Shown here in pieces: positions 10,547 through 20,739 of a stretch of DNA of 64,000 bases. Source of the stretch: Akanthomyces muscarius (lineage: Eukaryota; Ascomycota; Sordariomycetes; Hypocreales; Cordycipitaceae). Below the pieces are notes generated by a model, which saw nothing but the letters and a program-made list of their open reading frames with translations, searched no databases and was not told the origin of the DNA. The translations under genes were made by a program, and so were the position numbers. The stretch lies in the NCBI RefSeq assembly GCF_028009165.1, contig NC_079242.1:2542001-2606000 (forward strand). The letters run 5' to 3'. Each line of letters opens with the position of its first letter. Within the stretch, counting starts at the first letter, position 1.

Positions 10547-12586
10547 TTACTTGGTAATCTGGCCGAACCAGATATCGTCCGACGGCCGCATGCCGGTCAT
10601 GACGCCGTCTCGCATACACATATCCCTTTGCTTCTCGTCGACGGTCCACTTCCGCACGACGTCGCTGCCGACGAGGAACTGCATCACCATGCCCGACTCG
10701 GAGTGCCAGGTGTTGTGGCAGTGAAAGGCCCAGAGGCCCGGGTTGTCGAGGACGACGCGTATAATGACCCAGCCGTAGCCCTCGACGGTGACTGTGTCGC
10801 GACGCACAGGATTTTCCAAAAGGCTGTGCTCCTTCAAATACGCAGGTAATTCATGCTCCTCAGGCGGGTAGCCCGTCTCGCCCTGGACGAGGACATAAAA
10901 CTTGTGTCCGTGGAGGTGGAACGGGTGGGAGCCGTCGTCAAAGTTGTTGATGGCCAGGTCAATGGTGCGCGTGCCGGTTGTTTCGAGGACATACTCGTGC
11001 TCTGGGTCAAATACCGTGTCGCTAATAGCCATGGCGGCCGACCGCTTGGGGGATTTGGCGGCGTCAGCGGCGCCGATCCTATCTAGGTAGCGGTGCAGAG
11101 ACGGATGCGTGGCGTTGGCGTGCCATGTCGAGCCGTTGAAGAAGCCGCGAGCGAGGGCCCAATCGCCAATCATAAAGTTGGCGCGGATAAAGACAAATTC
11201 GTCGGCGGGCGGCGGAGACTGCGCAACGACGGGATGAAGGGCGCTGACATTGAGGTCGCGGCAGATGACCTCGATGGCCTCGGGCCAGTCCTTGCTGGCG
11301 GGCTCCGCTGCGACAGGCGGCAAGGGTGTCTCGTTGGACTGATAGCGTATTATGGAGTGCAGCTCAGGAACGAGGCGCTTGTTTCGGGTTGTGAAGCAGT
11401 GCGTAATCATGCGAGAGCGCATCCAGAAGGACTCGGCGGTAGTTATGTTGGTTTCGAGTACAACGCTATATCGCTGCGCGGGCAAGATGTTGAGCCTGTG
11501 AAAGGGCTCTGGATGAACATCGGTGCCGTCGACTTCGGTGACGTAAAAAGGGTGCTCATCAAACTGGATTTGAAACTCGGCAAAGGCGCCAACATTAATG
11601 ACGCGCAAGCGGTGGCGCTTATTGGCCGCAAGGTTAAAGACGGGATTGGAGACATTGGCGGTGTCGCATCGCCAGCCGGGAAAGTCGGCGCAGTCGCGGA
11701 CGCCGCGTCCGTTGACGAGGGCATTATCCGGGACGGGCTCATCGTTTTCCATGTCTGGCTGAAGGTAGTCCATCAGCAGCTCGGAGGTGAGGTTATGGTA
11801 GTGATCTTGGACCATGATGATTCTATCCGAGTCGTAGTCAAGCTCCTGCAGCGTGGTGCGCTCGTCCTTGGCGTGAACGACAACTGGACCGAGCAGACCG
11901 TCTGAAGCTTGAGCACTGTGATGTGCGTGATACCAATACGTGCCAGACTGGCCATTGATTGTAAAAGTGTATGTGAAGGAGGACTTGGGTGCAATAGGAC
12001 ACTGGGTCACGCCGACGGTGCCGTCCATGAAATTGGAGCCATTCTGAAAGAGGCCGTGGAAATGGATGGCGGTAGAGTTGACGGCTTGATTGTGGACGTG
12101 AATAACGATGGTGTCGCCATCGTTACATTCGACAAGTGGACCTGGGAACTGATTATCGATGAGATACATCGGACGGTACACGCCGTCCGGGTTGAGATCA
12201 GCATTGGTGATGGTCCAGTTGTACTCGCGCGTGGTCGGAGCAGCATCGTGGTCCCATGACATGTCCAAGATATATTCTGACGGGTCTCTAAGACGTGGGC
12301 TAGAAGGTATTTCATGCTGTGGCGTTGTTGTGGGTTGAGGTTCTGATTGAGACTCATCGACGGGATGAGTGTCTTGGCTCTGATGCTCGTCGTCATGGCC
12401 ATGTTTACCTGGGGAAGCGTTGTTGGAGATACCGAAAGGGATGAGAGTGAGACCAAGTATCGTCACGGCAAAAAGGAGAAGAAAGATGGCAATTTGCCAG
12501 CAGGACCAGAGTACGCGGTGAGGGCGGTGATTCAAGGAGTAAGGCAGGCCATCGCGGTGGCGCGGCTGCCGGGGGACATCACTCAT
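10547..12586 (-). CDS. Membrane-anchored multicopper oxidase (laccase/ferroxidase-like)
   Basis: Single exon, 679 aa from the ATG at 12586 (G at -3; longer frames begin only with TTG). A basic N-terminal tail and one hydrophobic helix (about residues 26-49) predict a type II anchored protein with an extracellular catalytic region. All four copper signatures are present: AIHFHGLFQ, WYHAHHS, HPFHLHGHKFY and HCHNTWHSESGM. The residue ten positions after the type-1 copper Cys is Met, typical of lower-potential fungal laccases and ferroxidases. Several Asn-X-Ser/Thr sites support a secretory-pathway location. Known activity of the family: one-electron oxidation of phenols or metals coupled to O2 reduction. 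The substrate is unknown. Iron partner genes such as an FTR1 permease are not adjacent, so a role in iron uptake is not supported by context. Confidence 0.88.
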   Translation of the reverse strand: MSDVPRQPRHRDGLPYSLNHRPHRVLWSCWQIAIFLLLFAVTILGLTLIPFGISNNASPGKHGHDDEHQSQDTHPVDESQSEPQPTTTPQHEIPSSPRLRDPSEYILDMSWDHDAAPTTREYNWTITNADLNPDGVYRPMYLIDNQFPGPLVECNDGDTIVIHVHNQAVNSTAIHFHGLFQNGSNFMDGTVGVTQCPIAPKSSFTYTFTINGQSGTYWYHAHHSAQASDGLLGPVVVHAKDERTTLQELDYDSDRIIMVQDHYHNLTSELLMDYLQPDMENDEPVPDNALVNGRGVRDCADFPGWRCDTANVSNPVFNLAANKRHRLRVINVGAFAEFQIQFDEHPFYVTEVDGTDVHPEPFHRLNILPAQRYSVVLETNITTAESFWMRSRMITHCFTTRNKRLVPELHSIIRYQSNETPLPPVAAEPASKDWPEAIEVICRDLNVSALHPVVAQSPPPADEFVFIRANFMIGDWALARGFFNGSTWHANATHPSLHRYLDRIGAADAAKSPKRSAAMAISDTVFDPEHEYVLETTGTRTIDLAINNFDDGSHPFHLHGHKFYVLVQGETGYPPEEHELPAYLKEHSLLENPVRRDTVTVEGYGWVIIRVVLDNPGLWAFHCHNTWHSESGMVMQFLVGSDVVRKWTVDEKQRDMCMRDGVMTGMRPSDDIWFGQITK

Positions 12587-14610
12587 GGCAGCCGGCAGGA
12601 GGGGACCGAGTTCTGCATGCTTCCGAATGTGGTGCTCTGTGGCTGTATTGAGGTGAGCAGCACTGGCGAGAATGGCAGGCGCAGCGCGACAGAGGAAAGC
12701 AAGCAGAGCAAAGCAAAGCAAAACGAAACAATGCGATGAGGCGAGGTAGGAGCCGTGAGGTTGGACTGGATGTGGCGCTGGCAATTTGGTGGCGAGAGAT
12801 TGGCTCAGGCGGGCCAAGCTTGCACTGGTGACTGGCTAACTAGTGGCAGCTGGGCACCACTGGGCACCTACCTATTGGGGCAGCTGGACACGCTGATTTT
12901 TTTTTGGCCTGTTCTGGGACCTTTCCTGGGCTACTGGTACAATGTTACGTACAAAGGCTGGCGTCAGTGCAAGGTAGGTAGGCCAAGACGGCTTAGACTT
13001 GGCGCTGTCATGATTCAGACCATCAATCTATTCAGCTTCTTGAACTGGGGTGCGGCAGCTACCGGCTGGGCGCCAAGGGGCAGGCTTGCTGGCCACGGGA
13101 ATTATGCTGGATGACCATGGCCGTCCATCCACAGAGAGGCCCGGAATTACGAAATAGAAGCCTGTCGACTGGCGCCCATTCAGCCACAGGACAGACCATC
13201 AGTCAATCGGACGGCACCGCTTGGCAACGTTGGGATCGATTCGCCGTCTTGGCCTGTGTACCATGACCGGCTCGTCGATGGTGTGCAGCCAGTGCAGACG
13301 CCACGGAGCTGCGGAATGTTTCATGGCGCAATAGTCTAGGAAGAGAAAAAAAAAACGAAAAAAAAAAAGGACGCAAGAGACGTCAGATCGGGTGCCTGCG
13401 CGGATACGGCCGTGTACTCGCACGTTGTGAGGTAGGATACGGATCTCTCAGCTGGCCTAGCGGCCGACGATGCAGGGCGAAGAGCGTGGTTGCGTAGATA
13501 ACGTCAGAAGCAGCATGGTTTACTCGGTAGCAGTGGCGTGGCCTGGACGATTGAGCTCGGTGTACCAAGACGGGTCATTGTTCCGTCGAGGCGTCCGGAA
13601 GAGCGGCACGCACGCGACGGGTCAAGGAAATAATAGACTTGGCCGGCTTTTTTCATGCAGAGAATGAAGTCAAACATCGAACATGCAGGGTCCTGTAGCA
13701 GCAAGTCGCCAACACACGTGCACCTGCTGCGCTTCCTGAGACGGCAGGTTGGTGGTTGCTTGGCCCTGCGCCCTGGGGCCGCTAGCACACTGTGGAGATG
13801 TCAGTATTTTTGGGGGATCAGCTTGTGGAGAAGACATTGACAGGGGAGCGCTGGGGAGGGACAGTGAACAAACAGGCACTACCTACCTACTGGTAGGTAG
13901 GGTTGGCTGCAAGAAAGAAGATGGACGGAACAATGCACGATATCAGATTTTTCGAGTAGAAAAGGCAAGAGAAAAGATGTAGAAAAGAAGGGATATATAA
14001 ATTAAGTCCGACAAACAATGAGATAATACTCTGCCGTTTCCCCGTCTTTTCTAATGCTTGGCAGACGCATGACCTGGCAGATGACTATCTACCTACCCAT
14101 TACTGGTAGCCATCCTCAATAGACCCTTGTCCATAGCTTACAAGGCAACTACCTACTGGCTGGTACTTGCTTGCCAAAGAACCACAGTTCCCGTCCGTCC
14201 GCAGGCAGACACCGAGTCCCAGAATGGGCCGTGTGGAAACTGGCAGCATGCGACGAATAGCAGCCACCGTTGACCACCCAAAGCCCGCGCATGTAGTCTG
14301 ACCAAAGCGAGGCTGACCCAGTTGCCCAGTCCAGGTCCTATCTAAACTGCAATTAAAGCTACCTAGGTTCTATCTTAACGTGGCGGAGCCCTCCAGAAAA
14401 CCGCTGCTAGGCCCAGCTAGCGTGCTGCGTGGTTCGGCGCATCGCCCAAAAAGCTTCTGCCGCAGCAACACCACGGCACCCTCGTTTATATGTAATGCGT
14501 GTTTGCCCACCCACCTCAGCCCTCGACCCTCGCCTTGCCTCCTGCAGTGTCAACTCACACCACTGCCTCTTCTTTTCACTCCTTGGTCCTTCGTATCGCA
14601 TCCCACCACA
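12587..14610. other. Two-kilobase intergenic region with CTACCTA/TAGGTAG elements
   Basis: Divergent promoter region between the oxidase and the phosphatase. No gene supported. It is dense in CTACCTA/TAGGTAG words: near 12868 and 12971, an inverted repeat at 13879-13900, near 14088 and 14149, and ACCTAGGT at 14361-14368. A CACGTG hexamer occurs at about 13715, about 900 bp from the phosphatase start, too far to call a Pho4-type site with confidence. Long A-tracts lie near 13348-13370. Confidence 0.5.
13879..13900. repeat. Perfect inverted repeat, 9 bp arms, 4 bp loop
   Basis: CTACCTACC at 13879-13887 and GGTAGGTAG at 13892-13900 are exact reverse complements separated by TACT. It lies in the oxidase-phosphatase intergenic region, outside any coding frame. 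It belongs to the CTACCTA/TAGGTAG family seen elsewhere in the window. Confidence 0.8.
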
Positions 14611-15949
14611 ATGCGCTTCGAAATCGTCAGCACCCTCGCCGCTCTGGCTGGCCTCGCCGCCGCCGACAAGAGCTGCGCCGCCAACAACTGGGAGACTCGC
14701 TACACGGCCACCGGCGTCCAGGATGTCGCCGCCGCTGCTGCCACGGCCAAGTCGTCCAGCCCGACCAGCAACGTCCCCGGCAAGGCCTTTGATCGTCTTG
14801 TCATCATCTACTTTGAGAACCAAAACTATGACAAGTCCATCGGTGACCGTACGTGGCAGTGACAACCAGCAAAATCGCCATGTAGATGCACAATGCTGAC
14901 CTGGTGTTTTTTTTTCTATAGCCAACTTCAACTACTTTGCCAAAAAGGGTATCCTTCTGGACAACTACTTTGCCGTCACGCACCCCTCGCAGCCCAACTA
15001 CATGGCCTCCATCGCCGGCGACTACTTTGGCATGCAAAACGACAACTTCATCCGCGCCCCCCGCAACATCTCCACCGTCATCGACCTGCTCGAGTACCGC
15101 GGCGTCTCCTGGGGCCACTACCAGGAGGACATGCCCTACTCGGGCTTCGAGGGCATGGGCTTCAAGAACCAGAACAACGGCAAGAACGACTACGTCCGCA
15201 AGCACAACCCGGCCATCATGCACGACTCGGTCGCGCACTGGGAGAGCCGCCTGTCGCAGATCAAGAACCTGTCCATGATTGACACGTCGCGATCCATGTT
15301 CCACAAGGATCTCAATGACGACAAGCTGCCGCAGTGGATGTTCATCACCCCCAACATGACGTCGGACGGCCACGACACCGACGTCACCACGGCCGGCGCC
15401 TGGTGCCGCGGCTTCCTCGAGCCGCTGCTGGACAACAAGAAGTTTATGAAGAACACACTCGTCCTCCTCACCTTTGACGAGAACGAGACGTACGCCAACC
15501 GCAACCAGATCCTGGGCGTCCTGATTGGCGACGCCGTGCCCAAGGAGCTCGTCGGCACCACCGACAGCAACTTTTACAACCACTACTCGGAGATTGCCAC
15601 GGCCTCGGCCAACTGGGACCTGCCCACGCTCGGCCGCTGGGACGTCGGCGCCAACGTGTACGAGATGGTGGCGGCCAAGACGGGCGACAAGCTGCGCAAG
15701 TGGTCGTCGCCCGAGCAGCTGCAGGGCATGTACTTTAACTTTTCGCAGGCCGGCCAGTTCAGCACCGCCGGCGGCAACAAGCGCTTCCCCGCGCCCAACC
15801 TGAAGCTGGACGATGCCGCCAACGGCCGCAAGATTCACCCCCGCGTCAAGGAGATTTGGGCCAACAGCCAGGCGCCCACGTACTACGAGGACACGGTCGA
15901 GGTGCCCGACGGCCTGCACCCTCCCAAGGGCTACGCGCCCTCCAAATAA
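14611..15949 (+). CDS. Secreted acid phosphatase/phospholipase C-type phosphoesterase
   Basis: Two exons, 14611-14848 and 14922-15949, with a 73 bp intron (gtacgt donor, tgctgac branch, ctatag acceptor); 421 aa. Residues 1-18 form a signal peptide. The phosphoesterase signature IIYFENQNYDKS lies at about residues 65-76, followed by THPSQPNYMASIAGD, a YQEDMPYSG segment, TSDGHDTDVT and LLTFDENETY. These are the conserved metal and phosphate-binding blocks of the AcpA/phospholipase C family that includes fungal phosphate-repressible acid phosphatases. It should be secreted and release phosphate from organic esters. Substrate choice between phosphomonoesters and phospholipids cannot be read. Regulation by phosphate is known for relatives; a CACGTG about 900 bp upstream is only weak support. 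Codon use is strongly GC-ending. Confidence 0.88.
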
Positions 15950-17381
15950 ATAAAGCGGCTTGCTGTTGCTGCTGTACAAGTTTGGGCTTTTGGGTATTAC
16001 ACGAAGGGATATGTAAATAAATAGCCGTGGCATTTTTGTGGCATATTGGCCGTGTACTGGCCATCATTTGATACGACGACGATAGAAACAGAGTCATCAT
16101 TCACGTTTACGTTTATTTTCACGTCTACAATACAACCACAAAATCATAGAAAAACAAAGAATAATGCGCAAATGACTGAATCAACCAGGTAATTCTCATA
16201 TCCTCAGTAATATTTTTCAAACTCTTTTTATTTTGTCACCTCGAGCGGCCTGCTATCAACGCCCACACCATCCACGCAGCCTACCCAAGCACACCAAGGT
16301 ACCCCCGGCCTCTGTGCACCCGGTGGCGTCGGCTGATCCGTTCAGTGGCTTGCCATCCCTGCAGCGCGGGCGACAAGGGTGGGCTGGTGGGCTGGTGGGC
16401 TGGCAGCGCGGCCCCGAATCATGTCGCCGCCATTCCTAAGCCATCTCACTGCGCACGTGGGGGGATGCAGGCGACGAGCACGTTGCCTGCGTCTTTGTTC
16501 ATGCCTCACAAAAGCCCGCATGGCTAAAGAGGTGAGGAGCACAGAGTTCGGTATACGAAGCCCGCCCCAAAAAAAAATGAGAAAAAAAAAGAGAAAAAAA
16601 AAATGCGTAGTGTCCCTCTTCTCCCCCCCTCACCGGATAATCGGCCCCTGGCAGAATTTCAGGCTTGCCAGGCGCAGGCCGGGCTGCCAACATACTGATA
16701 CCTGGACCTTCCAGATTCGGCACCGCGCCGTCTCCAAAATGTATGCCGGCGCGGTCTCATGCGCCGCGGTCCCATGGTTTTCCGTAATGTGCCCAAGTGC
16801 CCTCGACTTTCCCCAGCCCTCCTCCATTCCGCCCACTAAATTTCCCATCATCTGCGCCAGCCTCTATCTAGCTTCGAGCGTCTGCCATCCAATACCACCT
16901 CACTCCTCCATCATGTGGGCCGGGGTCGCAGCCAGTCCGCCCTCTTAGACAATACTTTGACTAGCAAGGTAGCTCCCGTTGAAGACCACCCCTCCTACGC
17001 CGGCCGAGTTGGATCTCGGACTCGTCACAATCTTCTTCTTTCCGTCTTTCTTCTTTCTTCTTTCAACGTACGGCCAACTTCTTCAATCTTGTCGCCGACT
17101 CGCTGGTGAATTGAGAGTCCGTTGCCCCGTCTTTCGAGACACATCCCATCCGCGCCAGCAAACGACGTTGCGGCCGCAAGCTCACTGGTGACCGCAATCT
17201 TTGTTCGATGCGGAACCAGCTTCTGAGACACATCTACCGACTGCGCCAAATCTACCACAAAATCCGGCTAGGCCAAATTAACCCCGTCGAATTGCTTCAG
17301 TCCTCCGCGCAAACCTCGTCTCGCCAGCTTGTGCATCTCACCTATACCGCATCACCCACGCACCACATACACGCATACGCC
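15950..17381. other. Intergenic region downstream of phosphatase, upstream of VIT transporter
   Basis: Begins with the AT-rich phosphatase 3' UTR (taaataaa just after the stop). A GGCTGGTGGGCTGGTGGGCTGG short tandem repeat lies at about 16378-16400 and A-rich tracts at 16566-16602. The last few hundred bases are CT-rich, like a 5' leader. In-frame upstream ATGs near 17208 exist before the transporter but encode no membrane segment. No other gene supported. Confidence 0.5.
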
Positions 17382-18221
17382 ATGGCCCTCTCCAAGAGCC
17401 CCAGCCTCACGAGGTTCCTCTCCGACTTTACCCTCGGCTTCTCGGACGGCCTGACCGTGCCCTTTGCCCTCACCGCGGGCCTCAGCTCCCTGGGCAAGGC
17501 CGACACCGTCATCTACGCCGGGCTCGCCGACCTCTGCGCCGGCAGCATCAGCATGGGCATTGGCGGCTACCTCGCCGCCCTCGACGAGCTGCCCGCGCCC
17601 GCATCTGCCACGCAGCAGCAGCTCTCCGGCGGCGACGCCGAGGAGCTTCGGGGCATGCTACGCCATCGCGGCTCCCACAGCGACGACGACGACGACGCCG
17701 CCGCCGCCGCGCATGAAAAGGACGGCGACGCCACCACCGCGCACGAGCAGCTCGTCCTGCGTCACCTCGAGCCCCTCTGCCTTTCCGCGACGACGGCGGC
17801 CAACATTGTCGCCACGCTCCGCAGCCAGCCCGGCGGCCTGGACCGTGCCGTCTGCGGCATCGAGGCGCACAACGACGACGTCGGCGTGGCGGCCGGCGAC
17901 GGCGACGCGCAGACGCTGCCCATCTGGCCCGTCGCCTCGGGCTGCTCCATTGCCCTGGGCTACGCCATTGGCGGCACCATCCCGCTGCTGCCGTACTTTT
18001 TCGCCGCCACCGTCGGGCTGGGCCTGCGCTGGAGCATCGGCCTGTGCCTGGTCGCGCTCATGTCGTTTGGCACCGGCAAGAAGTGGCTGCTCGGCGGCGA
18101 GCATGTCCGGTGGAGGCAGTGCGTCTGGTCGGGCCTGCAGATGCTGGCCCTGGGCAGCATTGCGGCCGCCGCGGCGGTGGCGTGCGTCAACTTGCTCGGC
18201 TCGGTCGCGGAAGCGCCCTGA
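17382..18221 (+). CDS. VIT/Ccc1-family metal transporter, divergent
   Basis: Single exon, 279 aa from the ATG at 17382. An ATG at 17208 is in frame but adds a polar stretch with no family feature. The first helix carries FSDGLTVPFALTAGLSSLG, the hallmark of vacuolar iron transporters (CCC1/VIT1), followed by the second helix motif GSISMGIGGYLAA. Helices 3-5 are in the C-terminal 110 residues. Family role: moving Fe2+ or Mn2+ from cytosol into the vacuole. Oddity: after helix 2, the Glu-rich metal-binding segment usual in the family is replaced by an Ala/Gln stretch, an Asp-run with Ala-run (about residues 105-117) and a His-containing region. Metal and direction are therefore inferred only from the family. 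Confidence 0.8.
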   Translation: MALSKSPSLTRFLSDFTLGFSDGLTVPFALTAGLSSLGKADTVIYAGLADLCAGSISMGIGGYLAALDELPAPASATQQQLSGGDAEELRGMLRHRGSHSDDDDDAAAAAHEKDGDATTAHEQLVLRHLEPLCLSATTAANIVATLRSQPGGLDRAVCGIEAHNDDVGVAAGDGDAQTLPIWPVASGCSIALGYAIGGTIPLLPYFFAATVGLGLRWSIGLCLVALMSFGTGKKWLLGGEHVRWRQCVWSGLQMLALGSIAAAAAVACVNLLGSVAEAP

Positions 18222-18899
18222 TAGTTGCAACGAAAAGGTCCTTGGGCAGAGCTGATGGGATGGGATGTGGTGATGAATATATATCAACATAGCATGGAAT
18301 GGCGTTTATTTGTGGGAAATCAGGTGTTTTATTTTGGGCGACGGACAGTATGACTTGGCATAGATAGTCCACAGCATATACATATATCTATACAAGAATA
18401 TACATCTTCTGCAACGATGTGCTGACTAAAGAGCGAATCGAAATATATAAAATACGCCAAATAAAAGAGTACGTAATAGCAAGGCTATTTGCCCATTTAT
18501 TTATATTATTATCGAGGCCGAATGTTAAGAACTTCACCTCACTAGCCAGAGCTTAAGTCTTTACTAATTAACTACTTACGCCGCGGCGTTCAGATACGGT
18601 CGCTTCGGCGCCTGGGCTGAGAATTATCAGCAGCTTTGTGCAGAATATTCACAGATCCAATTGCAAACCGAAAGGCATTACCTCGGCCGGCATGTCAACA
18701 CTTTTGTTTTTAATCGATCAGTTCAATCCCAAATAGAAAGTATTGGAGCAGCCTCGTAGCAATGAGCATCTGGCGTGATGCCCCACCTAAAAAGGACGAT
18801 CGACCATCGCCGTCTCGGAGAGCTGCCCATCTTCTCAAGCTCTCTCTCCCACCGTCGGCAGCATCCAATCGAACCCAAATTAGCCGCGAATCGCCAGCC
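18222..18899. other. AT-rich intergenic region before COQ6
   Basis: Contains an AT-rich segment (about 18360-18500, tata/cata-rich) consistent with the transporter 3' UTR and then the COQ6 promoter. An in-frame ATG at 18762 would add 46 residues to COQ6 before its targeting sequence. No other feature seen. Confidence 0.45.
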
Positions 18900-20454
18900 A
18901 TGCCTCTTGGCCGCGTCGTCTCACCGAGCTCCCGGTTCGTTTGCCGCGGATGCTCTCGCCGCCTGACGCCCGCCTCGCGCCGCGCCTACTCGGCCGCTGT
19001 CGCTACTGCTGCTGCACCCGCCCATGACATTTACGATGTCGTCTGCGTCGGCGGCGGTCCCGCGGGCCTGAGTCTTCTCACAGCTCTACGTACGCGAATT
19101 CTCTTTCTAGTGCCGTGAGATTGCTTCAGTTTACTAACTCGCGCGTGCGACAGGCGCCAACCCCGTCACCGCAAACCTCCGCGTCGCCCTCGTCGAGGCC
19201 CAGGACCTGTCCAAGGTCGCATCCTTTTCGCTGCCGCCGACGCAGTACTCGAATCGCTGCAGCTCGCTCACCCCGTCGTCCGCACACTTTCTCAACGAGA
19301 TTGGCGCCTGGAAGCACATGCAGCGCGACCGCATCCAGGCCTTCCAGGAGATGCAGGTCTGGGACGGCGTCACGGGCGCCCGCATTGAATTCGACTGGCA
19401 GCACCGCGGCGGCGGCGAGGGCAGCACACTGGCGTACATGACGGAGAACCTCAACACCACATCCGGTCTCATGAAGCGGCTCAATGAGCTCGGCGGCGTC
19501 ACCATGCTGGACAAGTCGCGCGTGGAGAGCATCACGCTGGGCGAGGAGACCGAGGACCTCGACCTCAGCGGCTGGCCCGTCGTGCACCTCTCGGGCGGGC
19601 AGTCGCTCGCTGCGCGGCTGCTCGTCGGCGCCGACGGCGCCAACAGCCCCGTGCGGTCCTTTGCGGGCATCGAGTCGCGCGGCTGGGACTACGGCCGCCA
19701 CGGCGTCGTCGCCACGCTCGAGCTCGAGGGCGAGGGCTGGGGCGGCGCGCACACCAAGACGGCCTACCAGCGCTTCCTCCCCACGGGGCCCGTCGCCATG
19801 CTGCCGATGCCGGGCCGCTACGCCACGCTCGTCTGGTCGACGACGCCCGAGAACGCCGCCGTCCTCAAGGCGCTGCCCGGGCAGGACCTCGTCGCCCTCG
19901 TCAACGCCGCGTTCCGCCTACCGCCCGTCGACATTGCCTACATGCACACGCAGACCGCCGGCGGGCAGCAGGCGGAGCTCGCGTGGCGCACGCAGCACAC
20001 GGAGTTTGACGCGCGCGCCACGCCGCAGGCCGCCGTCGCCGTGCAGGACGGCAGCGTCGCCTCGTTCCCGCTCAAGCTGCGCCACGCCGACACCTACGTC
20101 GGCGAGCGCGTCGCGCTCGTCGGCGACGCCGCGCACACCATCCACCCGCTCGCGGGCCAGGGGCTGAACCAGGGCCAGGGCGACATCCAGAGCCTCGCGC
20201 GCGCGATCCGGTACGCCGTCGAGCACGGCCAGGACCTCGGCACGCAGATGGCCCTCGAGCCGTACAACGGCGAGCGCTACGCCGCCAACCACGTCGTCCT
20301 CGGCGTCTGCGACAAGCTGCACAAGCTCTACTCGGTCGAGAGCGGCCCGCTCGTGCCGCTGCGGTCGCTGGGCCTGCGGGCCGTCAACGGCCTCTCGTCG
20401 CTCAAGGGCTTCCTCATGGACCAGGCTTCGGGGACGGGTGCCAAGGTGTTTTGA
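18900..20454 (+). CDS. COQ6: Ubiquinone biosynthesis monooxygenase COQ6, mitochondrial
   Basis: Exons 18900-19089 and 19154-20454 (64 bp intron); 496 aa. The N-terminus is Arg/Ser/Ala-rich without acids (residues 1-40), a mitochondrial presequence. FAD-binding blocks of the UbiH/COQ6 hydroxylases follow: VVCVGGGPAGLSLL at about 47-60, LLVGADGANSPVR, and ALVGDAAHTIHPLAGQGLNQG. A YSNRCSSLTPSSAHFLNEIG segment typical of COQ6 lies near residue 90. Known role: flavin hydroxylase acting at C5 of the coenzyme Q ring in the matrix-side CoQ synthome. It is convergent with the complex I 49 kDa gene, with stops 285 bp apart. The start at 18900 puts the presequence at the N-terminus; an in-frame ATG at 18762 is possible but less likely. 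Confidence 0.92.
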
Positions 20455-20739
20455 GACTGTCGCGAGGATTAATAACGGGACCGCACAGGCTTGACAGATG
20501 TATAAATACCATGTAAAAGGACAAAAAGTAATGAAGCATAGATTCTTTCGCTTTGGCAAAAACTTTTCAATTCAAGTGTTTACTGCATTTCTATAGCAAA
20601 CAGAAAGAGGTGCAAATATATGATTGACCTAAAGAAAAGTTTTATTGCGGAGTATATACTGATTCTCCTAGCCAGCTATGACTACAGACAAAGGGAAAAT
20701 TTAAAACCATTCTACATTCTACATCCCCGTCTAATATCT

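Noticed and set aside
13715..13720. CACGTG as a phosphate-response site for the phosphatase
   Set aside because: A lone hexamer nearly 900 bp from the start codon is expected by chance; no second copy near the promoter.
14804..16033. Long open frame on the minus strand opposite the phosphatase
   Set aside because: It mirrors the GC-ending codons of the real gene, has no domain, and the plus strand has a signal peptide, splice sites and catalytic motifs.
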